The position numbers and the translations under genes were made by a program. Of a stretch of DNA of 64,000 bases, positions 28,501 through 37,800 are shown one piece after another. The stretch is from Verrucomicrobiia bacterium (GTDB taxonomy: Bacteria; Verrucomicrobiota; Verrucomicrobiia; Limisphaerales; UBA9464), in assembly GCA_019634635.1 (NCBI GenBank), contig JAHCBB010000001.1:309445-373444 (forward strand). The letters are read 5' to 3'. The stretch's first letter is position 1; each line of letters opens with the position of its first letter. The notes below the pieces were generated by a model. The model saw only the letters and a list, made by a program, of their open reading frames with translations. It was not told the DNA's origin and ran no database searches.

Positions 28501-29223
28501 CAGCCGGTTGGCAAAGCGACCGGTCACCTCCGGACGGCCGTTGACCATGCGGGTCGAAATCACTCCGCCGTCCCGAAGCACCGCCTGCACGGCGAAGTTG
28601 CAGAGATACAGATCCAGGGATCCGTCCCCGTTCACGTCCCCAAGCGCCGCCGAGGTGGCACCGGATCGCCCGGTCAAACCGGATGCGGCTTCATGGAAGC
28701 GGCCGCGCCCGTCGTTCAGCAGAACCCGGCTTGGTGTGCCGAATGCGGTGACGATCAGGTCGGAGGCGCCGTTGCCGTTGAGGTCGCCGAAGACGGCCCC
28801 AACCGAGGTCTGGTTGGTGCAACCCACCCCGGCGGCCGCGGTGATGTTGGTGAACCGCCAGTTGCCGAGGTTTCGATAAAGCTGGTTGGCGGCCTGCTTG
28901 TGACAGAAATAGAGGTCCACCAGGCCATCGCCGTCCACGTCGGCCGCGGCCACGCCCGAGCCGTTCATCAAGTTTTGGAACGTCCGCATCCGCTCGTCGG
29001 AGAGCGCGTTCGAGAAATCAATGCCGAGGGCGGCGGGATCGAGCAACGTGAAGCCTGCCCGGCCGCCGGCGGGAACTGCCAGGGGCGCAGCCCGAAACCC
29101 GGAGCCCTGCGCCCATTCCAGGGCGCATGCGGTGAAACCCGCCAGGGGAGGCAGGCCGCAGGCCGCGAGGATGAATCGGAGCACTCGCACGGGGACGTCA
29201 CGCAAAGCCAAGGGGGCCTGCAC
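25570..29223 (-). CDS. Large FG-GAP/VCBS propeller protein with two ASPIC/UnbV domains
   Basis: A 1217-residue secreted protein built as two tandem FG-GAP propeller plus ASPIC/UnbV units. Propeller blades carry Ca-binding-type loops such as VDGDGLVDLYF, LNGNGASDLIV, VNGDGSLDLYL and LDRDGRYDFC. UnbV domain 1 is at about residues 544-626 (RLRGRPPNTAGIGAEI) and domain 2 at 1124-1211 (NPDGVGAVL, then AIEVRWPDGTVT). The N-terminus has an Ala/Leu-rich signal. GTG 29223 is used, with GTGs at 29190 and 29184 also possible. Usually such proteins carry one UnbV domain, so this looks like an internal duplication or fusion. Confidence 0.88.
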   Translation of the reverse strand: MQAPLALRDVPVRVLRFILAACGLPPLAGFTACALEWAQGSGFRAAPLAVPAGGRAGFTLLDPAALGIDFSNALSDERMRTFQNLMNGSGVAAADVDGDGLVDLYFCHKQAANQLYRNLGNWRFTNITAAAGVGCTNQTSVGAVFGDLNGNGASDLIVTAFGTPSRVLLNDGRGRFHEAASGLTGRSGATSAALGDVNGDGSLDLYLCNFAVQAVLRDGGVISTRMVNGRPEVTGRFANRLRIIEGVLYEFGDPDSLYTNDGAARFAEVPWEQAFRDAAGRPMAAPWDLGLAVQMRDINGDGLLDLFVCNDFQTPDRLWFGDGTGRFREAGEFALRNMSLASMGVDFADLDRDGRYDFCTVEMLNPSLGQHLRTSSGRMPLRRVAGIFNDREEFPRNCLYWNRGDETWAEIASFAGVAATGWSWTPIFLDVDLDGWEDLLVSNGHRHDVNDRDINERVRSRPNQSQQATRSLLSEYPRLEPPKFAFRNRHNLTFEEVSRAWGFDSTRIAHGMILADLDDDGDPDVVANAMEGPPLVYRNNSSAPRVAVRLRGRPPNTAGIGAEILMRGGPVEQRQMVVAGGQYLSHSQTQRTFAAGDGLMSLEVRWPSGAVSHIGGVLPNHVYEVDESGAGPKPGSPAVPPPMPTWFTNLSALLAHRHQDPEFDDFAVQPLLPQRYSQGGPGISWMDLNGDGHEDLVVGTGRGGRPGVFLGDGRGGFQPVPVDGPVVPDDLGAVLGWTGTDGRRELVGALARFESGTGPAPAALRWSWTPGALESDAPIPGDGASMGPMTLGDVDGDGDLDVFLGARFTSRRWPEPGGSRFLRNDAGTLVPVGGPWDTVGPVSDALFVDLLGDPRPELVLACELGPIRVFAHHDGDWIERTRDLGLDTVTGWWNSVAVGDVDGDGRLDLIAGNRGRNTFAEIWGGGRVRLASGDFDGSGTLGIVEYVSDRGVLRPLRDRTTLAASLSDLPLRVPTHAAFAATEVSALLGPAAGKAQHHGADHLESMVFLRRGDRFEARPLPSEAQWAPVFGIAAADFDGDGHLDLLLAQNLFAVRPEDTRMDAGRGLLLRGDGHGGFLPVPGDRSGIAIYGEQRGAAAADFDADGRVDLAVGQNGAATQLFRNLAATPGLRVRLEGPAANPDGVGAVLRPIRRERPGAAQAVTSGGGYWSQPSAVTVVGGVRPDAIEVRWPDGTVTRTGVAPGTRELRVRHADGRRQ

Positions 29224-29357
29224 CGCCGGGTCAATCCCGCGTTGCGGGAATGCGCCGCACGACCGCGGGTACCTGAAGGTGCAGCGGCGGGAGGGTGCAG
29301 GGATTCCGGAGCGCGGACTTGTTTCCCGGCCGCCACTTCTGCCTTCCTTCCCGCGAG

Positions 29358-30401
29358 ATGGTTCGCCTCAAGGAAATCGCCGCCGCCGCCGGGGTCTCGG
29401 TGATGACGGTCAGCAAGGCCCTTCGGGATAAACCGGACCTCTCGGCCGCCACCAAGGCCCGCATCCAAGGCCTGGCGGCACAGATGGGTTATGTCCCGGA
29501 CATCAGCGCCCAGGGCCTGCGCAACCAGAAAAGCCGGATTCTCGGGCTGGTCATGTCCGCCGCCACCAACCCGGTCAACGCCCGGATCCTCCTGGGTCTG
29601 GGCGAAGGGGCGCATGAACTGGGCTATGACCTCGTCGTCACGCAGACGCTGAACCGTCCGGACCGCGAGGAGGCCGTGCTGCGGCGGCTGATTGCGCGGC
29701 GGGCGGACGGCATCTTTCTGTCCCCGGTGTATCGCATGGAGCCCGCGGCCCCGATTTACGAGGAACTGCTGCGCCGTCGTATTCCGGTGGTGCTGCTGGG
29801 GCACCGGGCCCCGTTTTGTGAGGCCTTCCCCGCGATAGAGACCGATGACCTGGAGGCGAGCGTCGCGGTGACCCGCCATCTCCTGGATCTGGGACACCGG
29901 CGCATCGCCTTCTTTTCCGGCCCCCGTGTGTCGCCCGCCTCGCTGGAGCGTCTTGAGGGCTATCGCCGGGCCCACCGGGAGACCGGAGTGCCGTTGGATG
30001 ACCAGCTCGTGTTCAATGCCGGGGCTACAATCGAGGAAGGGGCCTCGGCCGCTCTCCAGTGGCTTCAGGAGGGTTCGGGGGCCACGGCCATCCAGTGTGC
30101 GCACGACCTGGTGGCCATCGGGGCGGCGGACACCCTGCTCAACCAGGGATTCCGCATTCCCGGAGACGTCAGCGTCGTCGGGTTTGGGAACGTGCTTGCC
30201 GCGGAATACTTCCGGGTGCCGCTGACGACGGTGCGTCAACCCAAGCTGCGGCTTGGGGCGGTGGCCATGGATACCATGCTTCGAATGCTCCGGGGCGAGG
30301 CGGTGTCGTCCCAGCGGCTGCCCGCGCAGTTGGAGATCCGGGCGAGCACCGCGCCTCCGGGCGGCACACGGGCCGTGCCGACACCGGTACCAGATGTGTG
30401 A
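29358..30401 (+). CDS. LacI-family transcriptional regulator
   Basis: A 347-residue repressor or activator with an N-terminal LacI helix-turn-helix (VRLKEIAAAAGVSVMTVSKA at 2-21, hinge to about residue 60) and a periplasmic-binding-protein-like effector domain (RILGLVMSAATNP, HLLDLGHRRIAFFSGP, DVSVVGFGNVLAAEYF). ATG 29358 gives a start exactly at the HTH. The effector is probably a sugar, from family knowledge. No sugar operon is adjacent, so the target is unknown. It is divergent from the FG-GAP/UnbV gene. Confidence 0.92.
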   Translation: MVRLKEIAAAAGVSVMTVSKALRDKPDLSAATKARIQGLAAQMGYVPDISAQGLRNQKSRILGLVMSAATNPVNARILLGLGEGAHELGYDLVVTQTLNRPDREEAVLRRLIARRADGIFLSPVYRMEPAAPIYEELLRRRIPVVLLGHRAPFCEAFPAIETDDLEASVAVTRHLLDLGHRRIAFFSGPRVSPASLERLEGYRRAHRETGVPLDDQLVFNAGATIEEGASAALQWLQEGSGATAIQCAHDLVAIGAADTLLNQGFRIPGDVSVVGFGNVLAAEYFRVPLTTVRQPKLRLGAVAMDTMLRMLRGEAVSSQRLPAQLEIRASTAPPGGTRAVPTPVPDV

Positions 30402-30433
30402 GCGGATCCGCCGATCCGTCGCCGCCTAGTGTC

Positions 30434-31234
30434 ATGAAGCGCATCCGGGTCTCCCGCTGGACGCTGCCTGGGTCGGTGCGGCGGCGGCTGGACACCGTCG
30501 CCGTCGAGGAACCGATGGAGCTGCGGGTGGACACCCGCCCGGTCGCCGTGATTATGCGCACCCCGGGACACGATGAGGAGCTTGCGGTGGGATTCCTGGT
30601 GTCGGAAGGAATGCTGCGGCGGCGGGCCGAGCTGAGGGCAGTGCGGCCCGACGTCCGCAACCGGCGGGGCAACGTGCTGGATGTCTTCCTGGAGCCGGAG
30701 GTCACCGTGGATTTCGCGCGGCTGACGCGACACGTGTTTGCCTCCTCCAGCTGCGGCCTTTGCGGCGCAACGAGCATCGCCTCGGTGCAGCGACAGTTTC
30801 CCGCAGTCCGTTCAACATTCCGGATCGCGCCGGACCGGTTGCTGGCGCTTCCGGAGTCGCTGCGGGCGGGCCAGTTGGCATTCGATGCCACCGGGGGCCT
30901 GCATGCGGCCGCCTTGTTTGATGCGGCCGGACACATCACCGGCCTGCGGGAGGACGTGGGGCGGCACAATGCCGTGGACAAGGTCGTCGGCCGGTCCTTC
31001 CTCGATGGCCACTGTCCCCTTGGGACCTCAGGCCTGCTGGTCAGCGGCCGGGTCTCGTTTGAGATTGTGCAGAAGGCGGTCGCCGCGGGCATCGGTCTCG
31101 TGGCCGCAGTGTCGGCACCGACGAGCCTCGCCGTGGAGTTTGCCCGTGCCAGCCGCGTGACCCTCATCGGCTTCCTCCGGCCGGGCCGTTTCAACGTATA
31201 CAGCGGATCGGAGCGGCTTGGTGGGCCGGGTTGA
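30434..31234 (+). CDS. fdhD: Formate dehydrogenase accessory sulfurtransferase
   Basis: FdhD transfers sulfur from IscS to the molybdenum cofactor of formate dehydrogenase. The 266-residue protein has the essential Cys motif CGLCG at 107-111, the HDEELAVGFLVSEGML segment, VGRHNAVDKVVG and SGRVSFEIVQKAVAAG, all diagnostic. ATG 30434 lies 33 bases after the LacI-type gene. No formate dehydrogenase or Mo-cofactor gene is in the window, so it acts on an enzyme encoded elsewhere. Confidence 0.93.
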   Translation: MKRIRVSRWTLPGSVRRRLDTVAVEEPMELRVDTRPVAVIMRTPGHDEELAVGFLVSEGMLRRRAELRAVRPDVRNRRGNVLDVFLEPEVTVDFARLTRHVFASSSCGLCGATSIASVQRQFPAVRSTFRIAPDRLLALPESLRAGQLAFDATGGLHAAALFDAAGHITGLREDVGRHNAVDKVVGRSFLDGHCPLGTSGLLVSGRVSFEIVQKAVAAGIGLVAAVSAPTSLAVEFARASRVTLIGFLRPGRFNVYSGSERLGGPG

Positions 31235-31397
31235 CGGTGCGCCGGTATGGAGTCTGACCCCGCGAAGGTTGGGGTCCGGTCGGCGATGGCGTCCGGAACG
31301 TTGCGCATCCTCCGAGGCGCCGGCAGGGCGTCCCCGGGCCTGTTCACTCCGGGCGACAGGGTGTGGGTCCCGTGGCGCAGGGACTTGGGTTCTCTTC

Positions 31398-32195
31398 TCA
31401 GGATTTGGCGTTCGCCCGGAATTGTTCCGCGTACTCCCGGTTGAAGGACACCCGGCCATTCACGCGTTTCAGCCAGGGCCAGAGTTCATCGGGTCCCGGC
31501 TTGTGGGCCACCATCGCAAAGGAGTTTCCCTGCGAGGGCACCACCCATTCGATGAGTTTGGCGACGGGGACCGATGCCTGCGCCACGAGCTTCTTGATCG
31601 GTGACCGGTACATACCCAACCGGGCCACCGGAACGTTCATTCCGTAGAAGTACTGGAACCGGCAGGGCCCATACGGATGGAAGCACTGAATCGCCTTGGC
31701 GAATTCCCGCTCCGTCCACCGGTAGACATAGTTGGGCACCTCGGTGTTGTTCACCCCTCCACGGTCCATGCCGCTGCCGATCACCGCTTCGACCTCAAAT
31801 TCTGCGGACAGGCCCAGCCGGCAACCCAGCCGCATCAGCATGCTGTCTCGGGATTCGAAGACGATCGTCATCTTGCGCGCCACCCGGAACATCTCCAACA
31901 GGGCGCGGTGCGGGGAACTGCAGTGGTGCAGCCCATCCGACACGAACACGTGGTCAAAGCTGTTGTCGTCGAACGTCAGGTTTTGGGCGTCCTGGAGGCT
32001 CCAGCTGTAGGGGGGGAAATCCGGACGAATCAGCCGGTCGTCCAGGTTCGAGATGGTCGCCACCCGCAGGCCGGCCTCCGAAAACACCTGCTGCTCCGGG
32101 CCCGCGGCACAGAGGGCGAGGACGGAGTCGCTAGGCGATAGGTGGCCCAGGCTCAACAGTTTCTTGAGGGTGGACAGAACGAAGGAATGACGCAT
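31398..32195 (-). CDS. Class I SAM-dependent methyltransferase-like protein
   Basis: A 265-residue protein with a methyltransferase type-11 layout: a strand-loop region SVLALCAAGPEQQVF where motif I should be, NLTFDDNSFDHVFVSDGLHH as motifs II-III, and LLEMFRVARKMTIVFE as the post-III strand. Motif I lacks the usual Gly-x-Gly, so cofactor binding may be altered. The C-terminal half (PNYVYRWTEREFAKAIQ) probably binds substrate. The substrate is unknown. It lies 14 bases downstream of serB and may be co-transcribed with it. Confidence 0.75.
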   Translation of the reverse strand: MRHSFVLSTLKKLLSLGHLSPSDSVLALCAAGPEQQVFSEAGLRVATISNLDDRLIRPDFPPYSWSLQDAQNLTFDDNSFDHVFVSDGLHHCSSPHRALLEMFRVARKMTIVFESRDSMLMRLGCRLGLSAEFEVEAVIGSGMDRGGVNNTEVPNYVYRWTEREFAKAIQCFHPYGPCRFQYFYGMNVPVARLGMYRSPIKKLVAQASVPVAKLIEWVVPSQGNSFAMVAHKPGPDELWPWLKRVNGRVSFNREYAEQFRANAKS

Positions 32196-32209
32196 TGAAT
32201 CCTGGTAGG

Positions 32210-33112
32210 CTAGGGGAGCCCCGGAACCGAATGGTCGCGGGGTAATGGCAACCGCACATTTTCCGGACGAAGGGGGGCCGCACCGACCAGATGCAGTACA
32301 CCGTCCAGTCCGCTGAAATTTAGAGCCGCATCCGCCTGGCGCTGCACAAGCGGCTTGGCACGGAATGCGACGCTTAATCCGGCCAGCGCCATCATCTTCA
32401 GATCATTGGCCCCGTCCCCAATCACGATGGCGTCCCGGGTCGTGCACCCCAGGTCGCGGCATACCACAGCCAGGCGCTCCGCCTTGGCGTCAGCATCCAC
32501 GATGGGTCCGTGGACCCGCCCGGTGAGGCGGCCCCCCACGATCTCAAGCTCGTTGGCCAGCGCGTGGTCGAGCGACAAGTCCGAGGACAGCCTCCCGGTG
32601 AAATAGGTGAAGCCTCCCGAAACCAGCAGGGTCTTCAGTCCCGCGGCCCGGACGGCATCCAGAAGCGCTTGGGCTCCCTGGGAGAGTTCCAGGCGCTCGG
32701 AGTACACCCGGGCAAGGGCTCCGGCGTCGAGACCCGCGAGCAGTGCGACCCGCGCCTTGAGGGCTGAGGGAAAGTCGAGTCCGCCTTGCATCGCTGCTGC
32801 GGTGATCGCAGCCACTTTGGGACCCACTCCGGCCAGCGCCGCGAGTTCGTCAATGCACTCGATGGCGATCAGGGTGGAATCCATGTCCATCGCCAGGACG
32901 CGGTATCCGGAGAGCGGCCGTCGCGTCACGAGTTGGGCCACATCCACCTGGTTCCCGGCGCACCACGCCCGTGCTTCGTCATCAAGGTTCCCGCCCTCCA
33001 GACACCATGCAGTGGCGGCGAGCGGCATGCGTCTCTCCGCGTGAATGCGGTCCGCCAGTACCTTGGCAAACTCCCCCGAAATTCCAGGGCCCTGTGCGAT
33101 GACGACACTCAT
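32210..33112 (-). CDS. serB: Phosphoserine phosphatase
   Basis: HAD-family enzyme that dephosphorylates phosphoserine in serine synthesis. The core motifs are complete: the catalytic DMDST with D76 and D78, a substrate-binding segment IECIDELAALAGVG, motif II in LLVSGGFTYF and motif III GDGANDLKMM. The first 70 residues form a short ACT-like regulatory region, as in longer SerB proteins. Length is 300 residues. The ATG start at 33112 is divergent from the dehydrogenase at 33282. Confidence 0.93.
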   Translation of the reverse strand: MSVVIAQGPGISGEFAKVLADRIHAERRMPLAATAWCLEGGNLDDEARAWCAGNQVDVAQLVTRRPLSGYRVLAMDMDSTLIAIECIDELAALAGVGPKVAAITAAAMQGGLDFPSALKARVALLAGLDAGALARVYSERLELSQGAQALLDAVRAAGLKTLLVSGGFTYFTGRLSSDLSLDHALANELEIVGGRLTGRVHGPIVDADAKAERLAVVCRDLGCTTRDAIVIGDGANDLKMMALAGLSVAFRAKPLVQRQADAALNFSGLDGVLHLVGAAPLRPENVRLPLPRDHSVPGLP

Positions 33113-33281
33113 TTCAACGTCCTCTCAGCTTGGGGGTCCCGGTGCGACTGGCAAGTCCGGCGAATCGGTGGGAGCCGGTCGCGACACCGGGGCGCGGCCG
33201 GTGGACATGCCCATGGGTCCGTGGAGATTGCGACTGGCTTTGGGCTTCTGGTCCGGCGGTCCGGGGCGGTAGCCTGTACGG

Positions 33282-34364
33282 GTGTCGTCCCTCGTTCGTG
33301 TTGCCGTGGTCGGCGTGGGTTCCCTCGGGAAGGAGCATGCCCGCATCCTTGCCGAGCTGGCACGTCTCGGTGTGTGCCAGTTCGCCGGCGTGTTCGACGT
33401 CCAGCCCGATGCGGCCCGGGCCCAGGCGCTCAAGCACGGTGTGCGGGCCTTTGCCAGCCTCACGGAGGCCGCGGCAGCCGCGGATGCCCTCACCATCGTC
33501 ACACCCACGGTCACCCACGCGGCCATTGCGCGGGACCTCCTGGAGTCGGGGCGTCATCTCCTCATCGAGAAGCCGATGGCCGACAACGGGGCCGACGCCG
33601 CGGCGCTGGTGGCGTTGGCGGCAGGGCAGGGGGTCATTCTGCAGGTGGGCCACGTCGAGCGGTTCAATCCGGTCTTTGGCTACCTGGAGCGGGTCGCCCG
33701 TCATCCCCGCTTCATCGAATGCCACCGCCTTTCGCCCTACCCGAAGCGCAGCACCGACATCGGCGTGGTGCTGGACCTGATGATCCATGATCTCGATGTC
33801 ATCCTGGCCTTTGTGAAGTCGCCGGTGGTGTCCGTCGAAGGGGTGGGCATTTCCGTGCTGAGTGCGAGTGAGGACATTGCCAACGCGCGGCTGCGATTCG
33901 CCAACGGGTGCGTGGCCAACATCACGGCCAGCCGGATCAGCCCGGAGCGCATGCGCAAGATCCGCGTGTTCAGCGCCGGCCCGGAGCCCAGCTATATCTC
34001 GCTCGACTACCGGGCGCAGGAGGGTTTCGTCTACCGGCTGGCGCACGACGACGAACCGGAGAGCTCGCTGTTCAAAAAGCTCCTCGCCGCCCGGGAGTCC
34101 GCCATTGTCAGCGAATTTGCCGGACGCCGGATCGTCCGCGAGCCGGTGCCCATCGCCAAGGAGGAGCCACTGCGCCTGGAGTTGGCGCACTTTGTGGCCT
34201 GTGTTCAGGAGCGTCAGACCCCCCGCGTGACCGGCGAACAGGCGCGGGCGGCCCTCGAAGTCGCCTTCGAGGTCACCCGGCAGATCCGGGAGTCGGAACA
34301 GGCGCTGCGGACGACGGACTTTGGCGGGGCGCCCGCGGCCGGACAGGGCGGCTTCCGGAATTAG
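33282..34364 (+). CDS. Gfo/Idh/MocA-family oxidoreductase (UDP-amino-sugar dehydrogenase-like)
   Basis: NAD(P)-dependent sugar dehydrogenase of 360 residues. The Rossmann motif VAVVGVGSLGKEHARIL lies near the N-terminus and the family Lys is in LIEKPMADN, followed by QVGHVERFNPVFGYL. The GHVERFNP signature is shared with UDP-GlcNAc 3-dehydrogenase-type enzymes that supply amino sugars for lipid A variants. That substrate is inference. The start is GTG 33282. The gene is followed by the tRNA on the opposite strand. Confidence 0.85.
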   Translation: MSSLVRVAVVGVGSLGKEHARILAELARLGVCQFAGVFDVQPDAARAQALKHGVRAFASLTEAAAAADALTIVTPTVTHAAIARDLLESGRHLLIEKPMADNGADAAALVALAAGQGVILQVGHVERFNPVFGYLERVARHPRFIECHRLSPYPKRSTDIGVVLDLMIHDLDVILAFVKSPVVSVEGVGISVLSASEDIANARLRFANGCVANITASRISPERMRKIRVFSAGPEPSYISLDYRAQEGFVYRLAHDDEPESSLFKKLLAARESAIVSEFAGRRIVREPVPIAKEEPLRLELAHFVACVQERQTPRVTGEQARAALEVAFEVTRQIRESEQALRTTDFGGAPAAGQGGFRN

Positions 34365-34416
34365 GCCACCCGGAGAGTCGGGACGCGGGCAGGGGCGTCC
34401 CGCACTTTGACCGGTC

Positions 34417-34491
34417 TGGTGCCAGCGGGAAGAATCGAACTTCCGACCAAGGGCTTATGAGTCCCCTGCTCTACCGCTGAGCTACGCTGGC
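34417..34491 (-). tRNA. tRNA with CAU anticodon (elongator tRNA-Met, or tRNA-Ile2)
   Basis: On the minus strand the sequence begins GCCAGCGTAGCTCAGCGG and ends CGCTGGCACCA. The 7-bp acceptor stem GCCAGCG/CGCTGGC is perfect, and the D arm (AGCTC...GAGC) and T arm (GGAAG TTCGATT CTTCC) are intact. The anticodon loop CTCATAA gives CAU, with a CCA end encoded. The paired first base and C72 argue against initiator tRNA. CAU could also be the Ile2 type, which needs lysidine. The lowest anticodon-stem pair is an A-G mismatch. Confidence 0.92.
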
Positions 34492-34726
34492 CCAAACGAG
34501 TGCCGGTACGGATCGGCACGCGCGACGGACGTGGAACCCCCGGCAGTTTCCGGACGGTGGCTCCGTTCGGTCGGTTTAGGTAACCGGCGCGAATTCCGCG
34601 GGCAAGAGGTTTCCCGTTGCCTCGTGGCACCGACAGGACGCGAACCGGCCGGACGGCGCGATTTGAAGCGGCGTCCCCCTGCGCGGAGCGATCCCGTGTC
34701 GCGCGATCCGGACCGCCCGGAACCCG

Positions 34727-34763
34727 AAAATAAAAGGCGGGCCGGACAATCGTCCGGCCCGCC
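34727..34763 (-). terminator. Rho-independent terminator of the LamG-repeat gene
   Basis: A perfect 12-bp stem, GGCGGGCCGGAC with GTCCGGCCCGCC, and a 4-base loop occupy 34736-34763. Read on the minus strand they are followed by TTTTATTTT. It lies 43 bases past the stop of the minus-strand LamG-repeat protein, an ideal position. Confidence 0.9.
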
Positions 34764-34805
34764 GCGAAGTCTCGTTTACCCGTTTACCGGCGCACCGGTG
34801 GCGCC

Positions 34806-37800
34806 TCAGTTGGCGGCGCGATAGAGGCGCTGGGCCTGGAGATCCCCTGATGGGATCGTCAACGGGCTGATGGCTCCCGGCACCGGGGTAAAGGCCTCGC
34901 TGAGCGTACCGGCGGATTCCAGGGTGCCGGTGAACGTGAGGATCACATTGCCCGTCGAGTCGCGGGATACCGACAGCGCCGGAGGAGCCGCCGTGTCAAC
35001 GACCACCAGCGGGATGCCGTCGGCGGTGGGCCCGCCCAGGGCCTCGATCTGCTCGGGGGCCAGGGCCCCGTTGCGGATCTGCACTGAACTTACCCACATT
35101 TCGCGCCGCTCATCCTGGTCGCCGTCGGCAAAGAGGATCGCCGTGGGGCCGAGCGAACGCCGCGGGTTGTCCAAGCCCTGATTGGCGGTCCAGTTGTCCT
35201 GGAAGATGCCGTCCACGTATTTGACGACCACCGGCGGGTTGGCCGCCATGTCATAGGCCGCGACCACGCGATGCCATTCACCGGGCGTGAAGGCCCCGGT
35301 GCCATTGTAGCCCTCGGCACCCTGGCCGAAGTTGTTGCCCTGCCAGAACAGGTCGCCGTCATCCGTATTGTCCGGTGAACTCGTCTGCCACAGGGACGCG
35401 GCGCCCGGCCCCGTCTCGGCAACATACACATCCATGAGCAGGGTGTATTGGTTCACCCGGGTGCCGCCGCCGTTGGGCGGGATCCGGTGGTCCACAATGT
35501 AGCCGATCTGACGGGAAAGCGTCCCCGGTACGCGCATCACCCGCGCCTCGGCGCCACCGGGGCCCGCAAGGCCCAGTTCGGTGGTGGTACCGAAGGCGGT
35601 CTTGTCATCGGTGGAACCCTCCGGTCCATCGAAGGTCGGGTCAAAGTAGGCGAGGTTGGATCCCACGGTCGCTCCGAGGTCGCCGAATTCGAAATCCCAC
35701 TGGCCGGTCACGGTGCTGGTGGGCAGCAGGACCGGGATGCCTGCTGCGGTGGGTCCTCCCAGCAGCACGCATTCCGCGTCGCTGAGGCGTCCGGACCGGA
35801 TCTGCACCGAACTGACCCACATCTCCCGTCGCTCGTCCTGATCGCCGTCGGCGAAGAGGATGGCCGTGGGGCCGAGGGAGCGGCGCGGGTTGTCGAGGCC
35901 CTGGTTGGCCGTCCAGTCATCCTGCTTGATGCCGTCCACAAACTTCGCCACGACCGGCGGGCTGGCCGCCATGTCATACGCGGCCACGACGCGGTGCCAT
36001 GCGCCGGCGGTGAAGGTGCCGCGGCCGTTGTAGCCGCCGCCACCCTGGCCAAAGTTGTTGCCCTGCCAGAACAGGTCGCCGTCGTCCGTGTTGTCCGCGG
36101 AGCTGGTCTGCCACAGCGACGCCGCGCCCGGACCGGTCTCGGCCACGAAGACGTCCATTACCAGCGTGTACTGGTTGACCCGGGTACCGCCGCCATTGGG
36201 GGCGATCCGGTGTTCCAGCACGTATCCGATCTGGCGGCTCAGGGTTCCCGGAACGCGCATCACGCTGGCCTCAACGCCGCCCGGCCCCTCGATGCCCAGT
36301 TCGGTGGTGGTGCCGAAAGCGGTTTTGTCATCGGTGGTGCCCTCCGGGCCGTCGAAAGCCGGATCGAAGTAGCGCAGGTTCGTGCCAATGCTGGCGCCGA
36401 GGTCACCGAATGCGAAGTCCCATTGGCCGGTCACGTTGGCGGTCGCCAGCTCCGTGGGGATGCCCCCGGGCGCGGGCCCGCCCAGCAGGAGAGCCTCGGC
36501 GTCGGAAATGCGGCCGTTCCGGATCTGAATGCTGTTCACCCACATCTCGCGGCGCTCGTCCTGGTCGCCATCGGCGAAAAGGATGGCCGTGGGGCCAAGG
36601 GAACGGCGCGGGTTGTCGAGGCCCTGGTTGGCCGTCCAGTCATCCTGCTTGATGCCGTCCACATATTTGACGACGACCGGCGGATCGGCGGCCATGTCGT
36701 AGGCGGCGACGATGCGGTGCCACTCGCCGGCGGTGAAGGTGCCGCGACCGTTGTAACCACCGCCGCCCTGGCCGAAGTTGTTGCCCTGCCAGAACAGGTC
36801 ACCGTCATCGGTGTTGTCCGGGGAGCTGGTCTGCCACAGGGAGGCCGCGCCGGACCCGGTCTCGGCCACGAAGACATCCATGATCAGCGTGTATTGATTC
36901 ACCCGGGTGCCGCCCCCGTTGGGGCTGATTCCGTGGGTCATCACGTAGCCGATCTGCCGGGTGAGGGTACCCGGAACGCGCATCACGCGCTCGGCCTCGC
37001 CACCGATGGAGGCGATGCCGAAGTCGGCCGTGGTGCCAAACGCCGTCTTGTCATCCGCGGTGCCCGTCGGGCCGTCGAAGGCGGGGTCAAAATACGCGAG
37101 CGGGGATCCAACGGTCGCCGAGAGGTCGCCGCTGTTAAAGTCCCACTGGCCGGCCACCTGGGTCGTATTGCCGCCGCCGGTGACGATGCCAAAGCTCCAT
37201 GTGGCCGTCCGCACCGTTCCCTCGGAGTCGGTGTACTCCAGACGGACCACATTGTTGGCTTCCGGCCGGTTGGGATTCGGGGCGTAGGCCACGGTGATCT
37301 TGCCGTCCGCCTTGGACAGCGTCTGCGGCGTCACCGCCGTGTCATTCAGGAAGAGCCGCACTCCCGAGGTCTCCACGGTCGCGGCTCCATCCACGATCAG
37401 CGCCTCAATCGGGGCGCTGGCCGGATTGCCTTCGGATCCTGCGGAGGGCGTGGCCTCGGCGACATACGGGCCCTTGGCATCCGCGACGCTGGTGTCCACG
37501 TACGCCTTGACCGCCGTGTCGTACAGCGGGTCGTTCACCAGCAGGCGGGTGCCGGTGGCCTCATCGAGCGTGTAGAAATCGAGGCTCGCGCCGCTGCCGG
37601 TCTGCCAGTAGAGGATGCGGAACGGGTAAAGTCCGGCCTGCGGGGCGACGACGGTGAAGCGGTTTTCGTTGCGCCAGTTGTTCTGGAACCCCGGGGCGAT
37701 GCGCTGGTATTCGGCCACCTTGAGACCAAACAGGTCGCGGGGATTCTGCGCGACGAACACCTGGTAGGCATCGTCGTCGTTGAAGTCGGTCCGCTCCGAG

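Noticed and set aside
34361..34630. Short minus-strand frame containing VEQGTHKPLVGSSI
   Set aside because: This is translation through the tRNA gene, a common false ORF.
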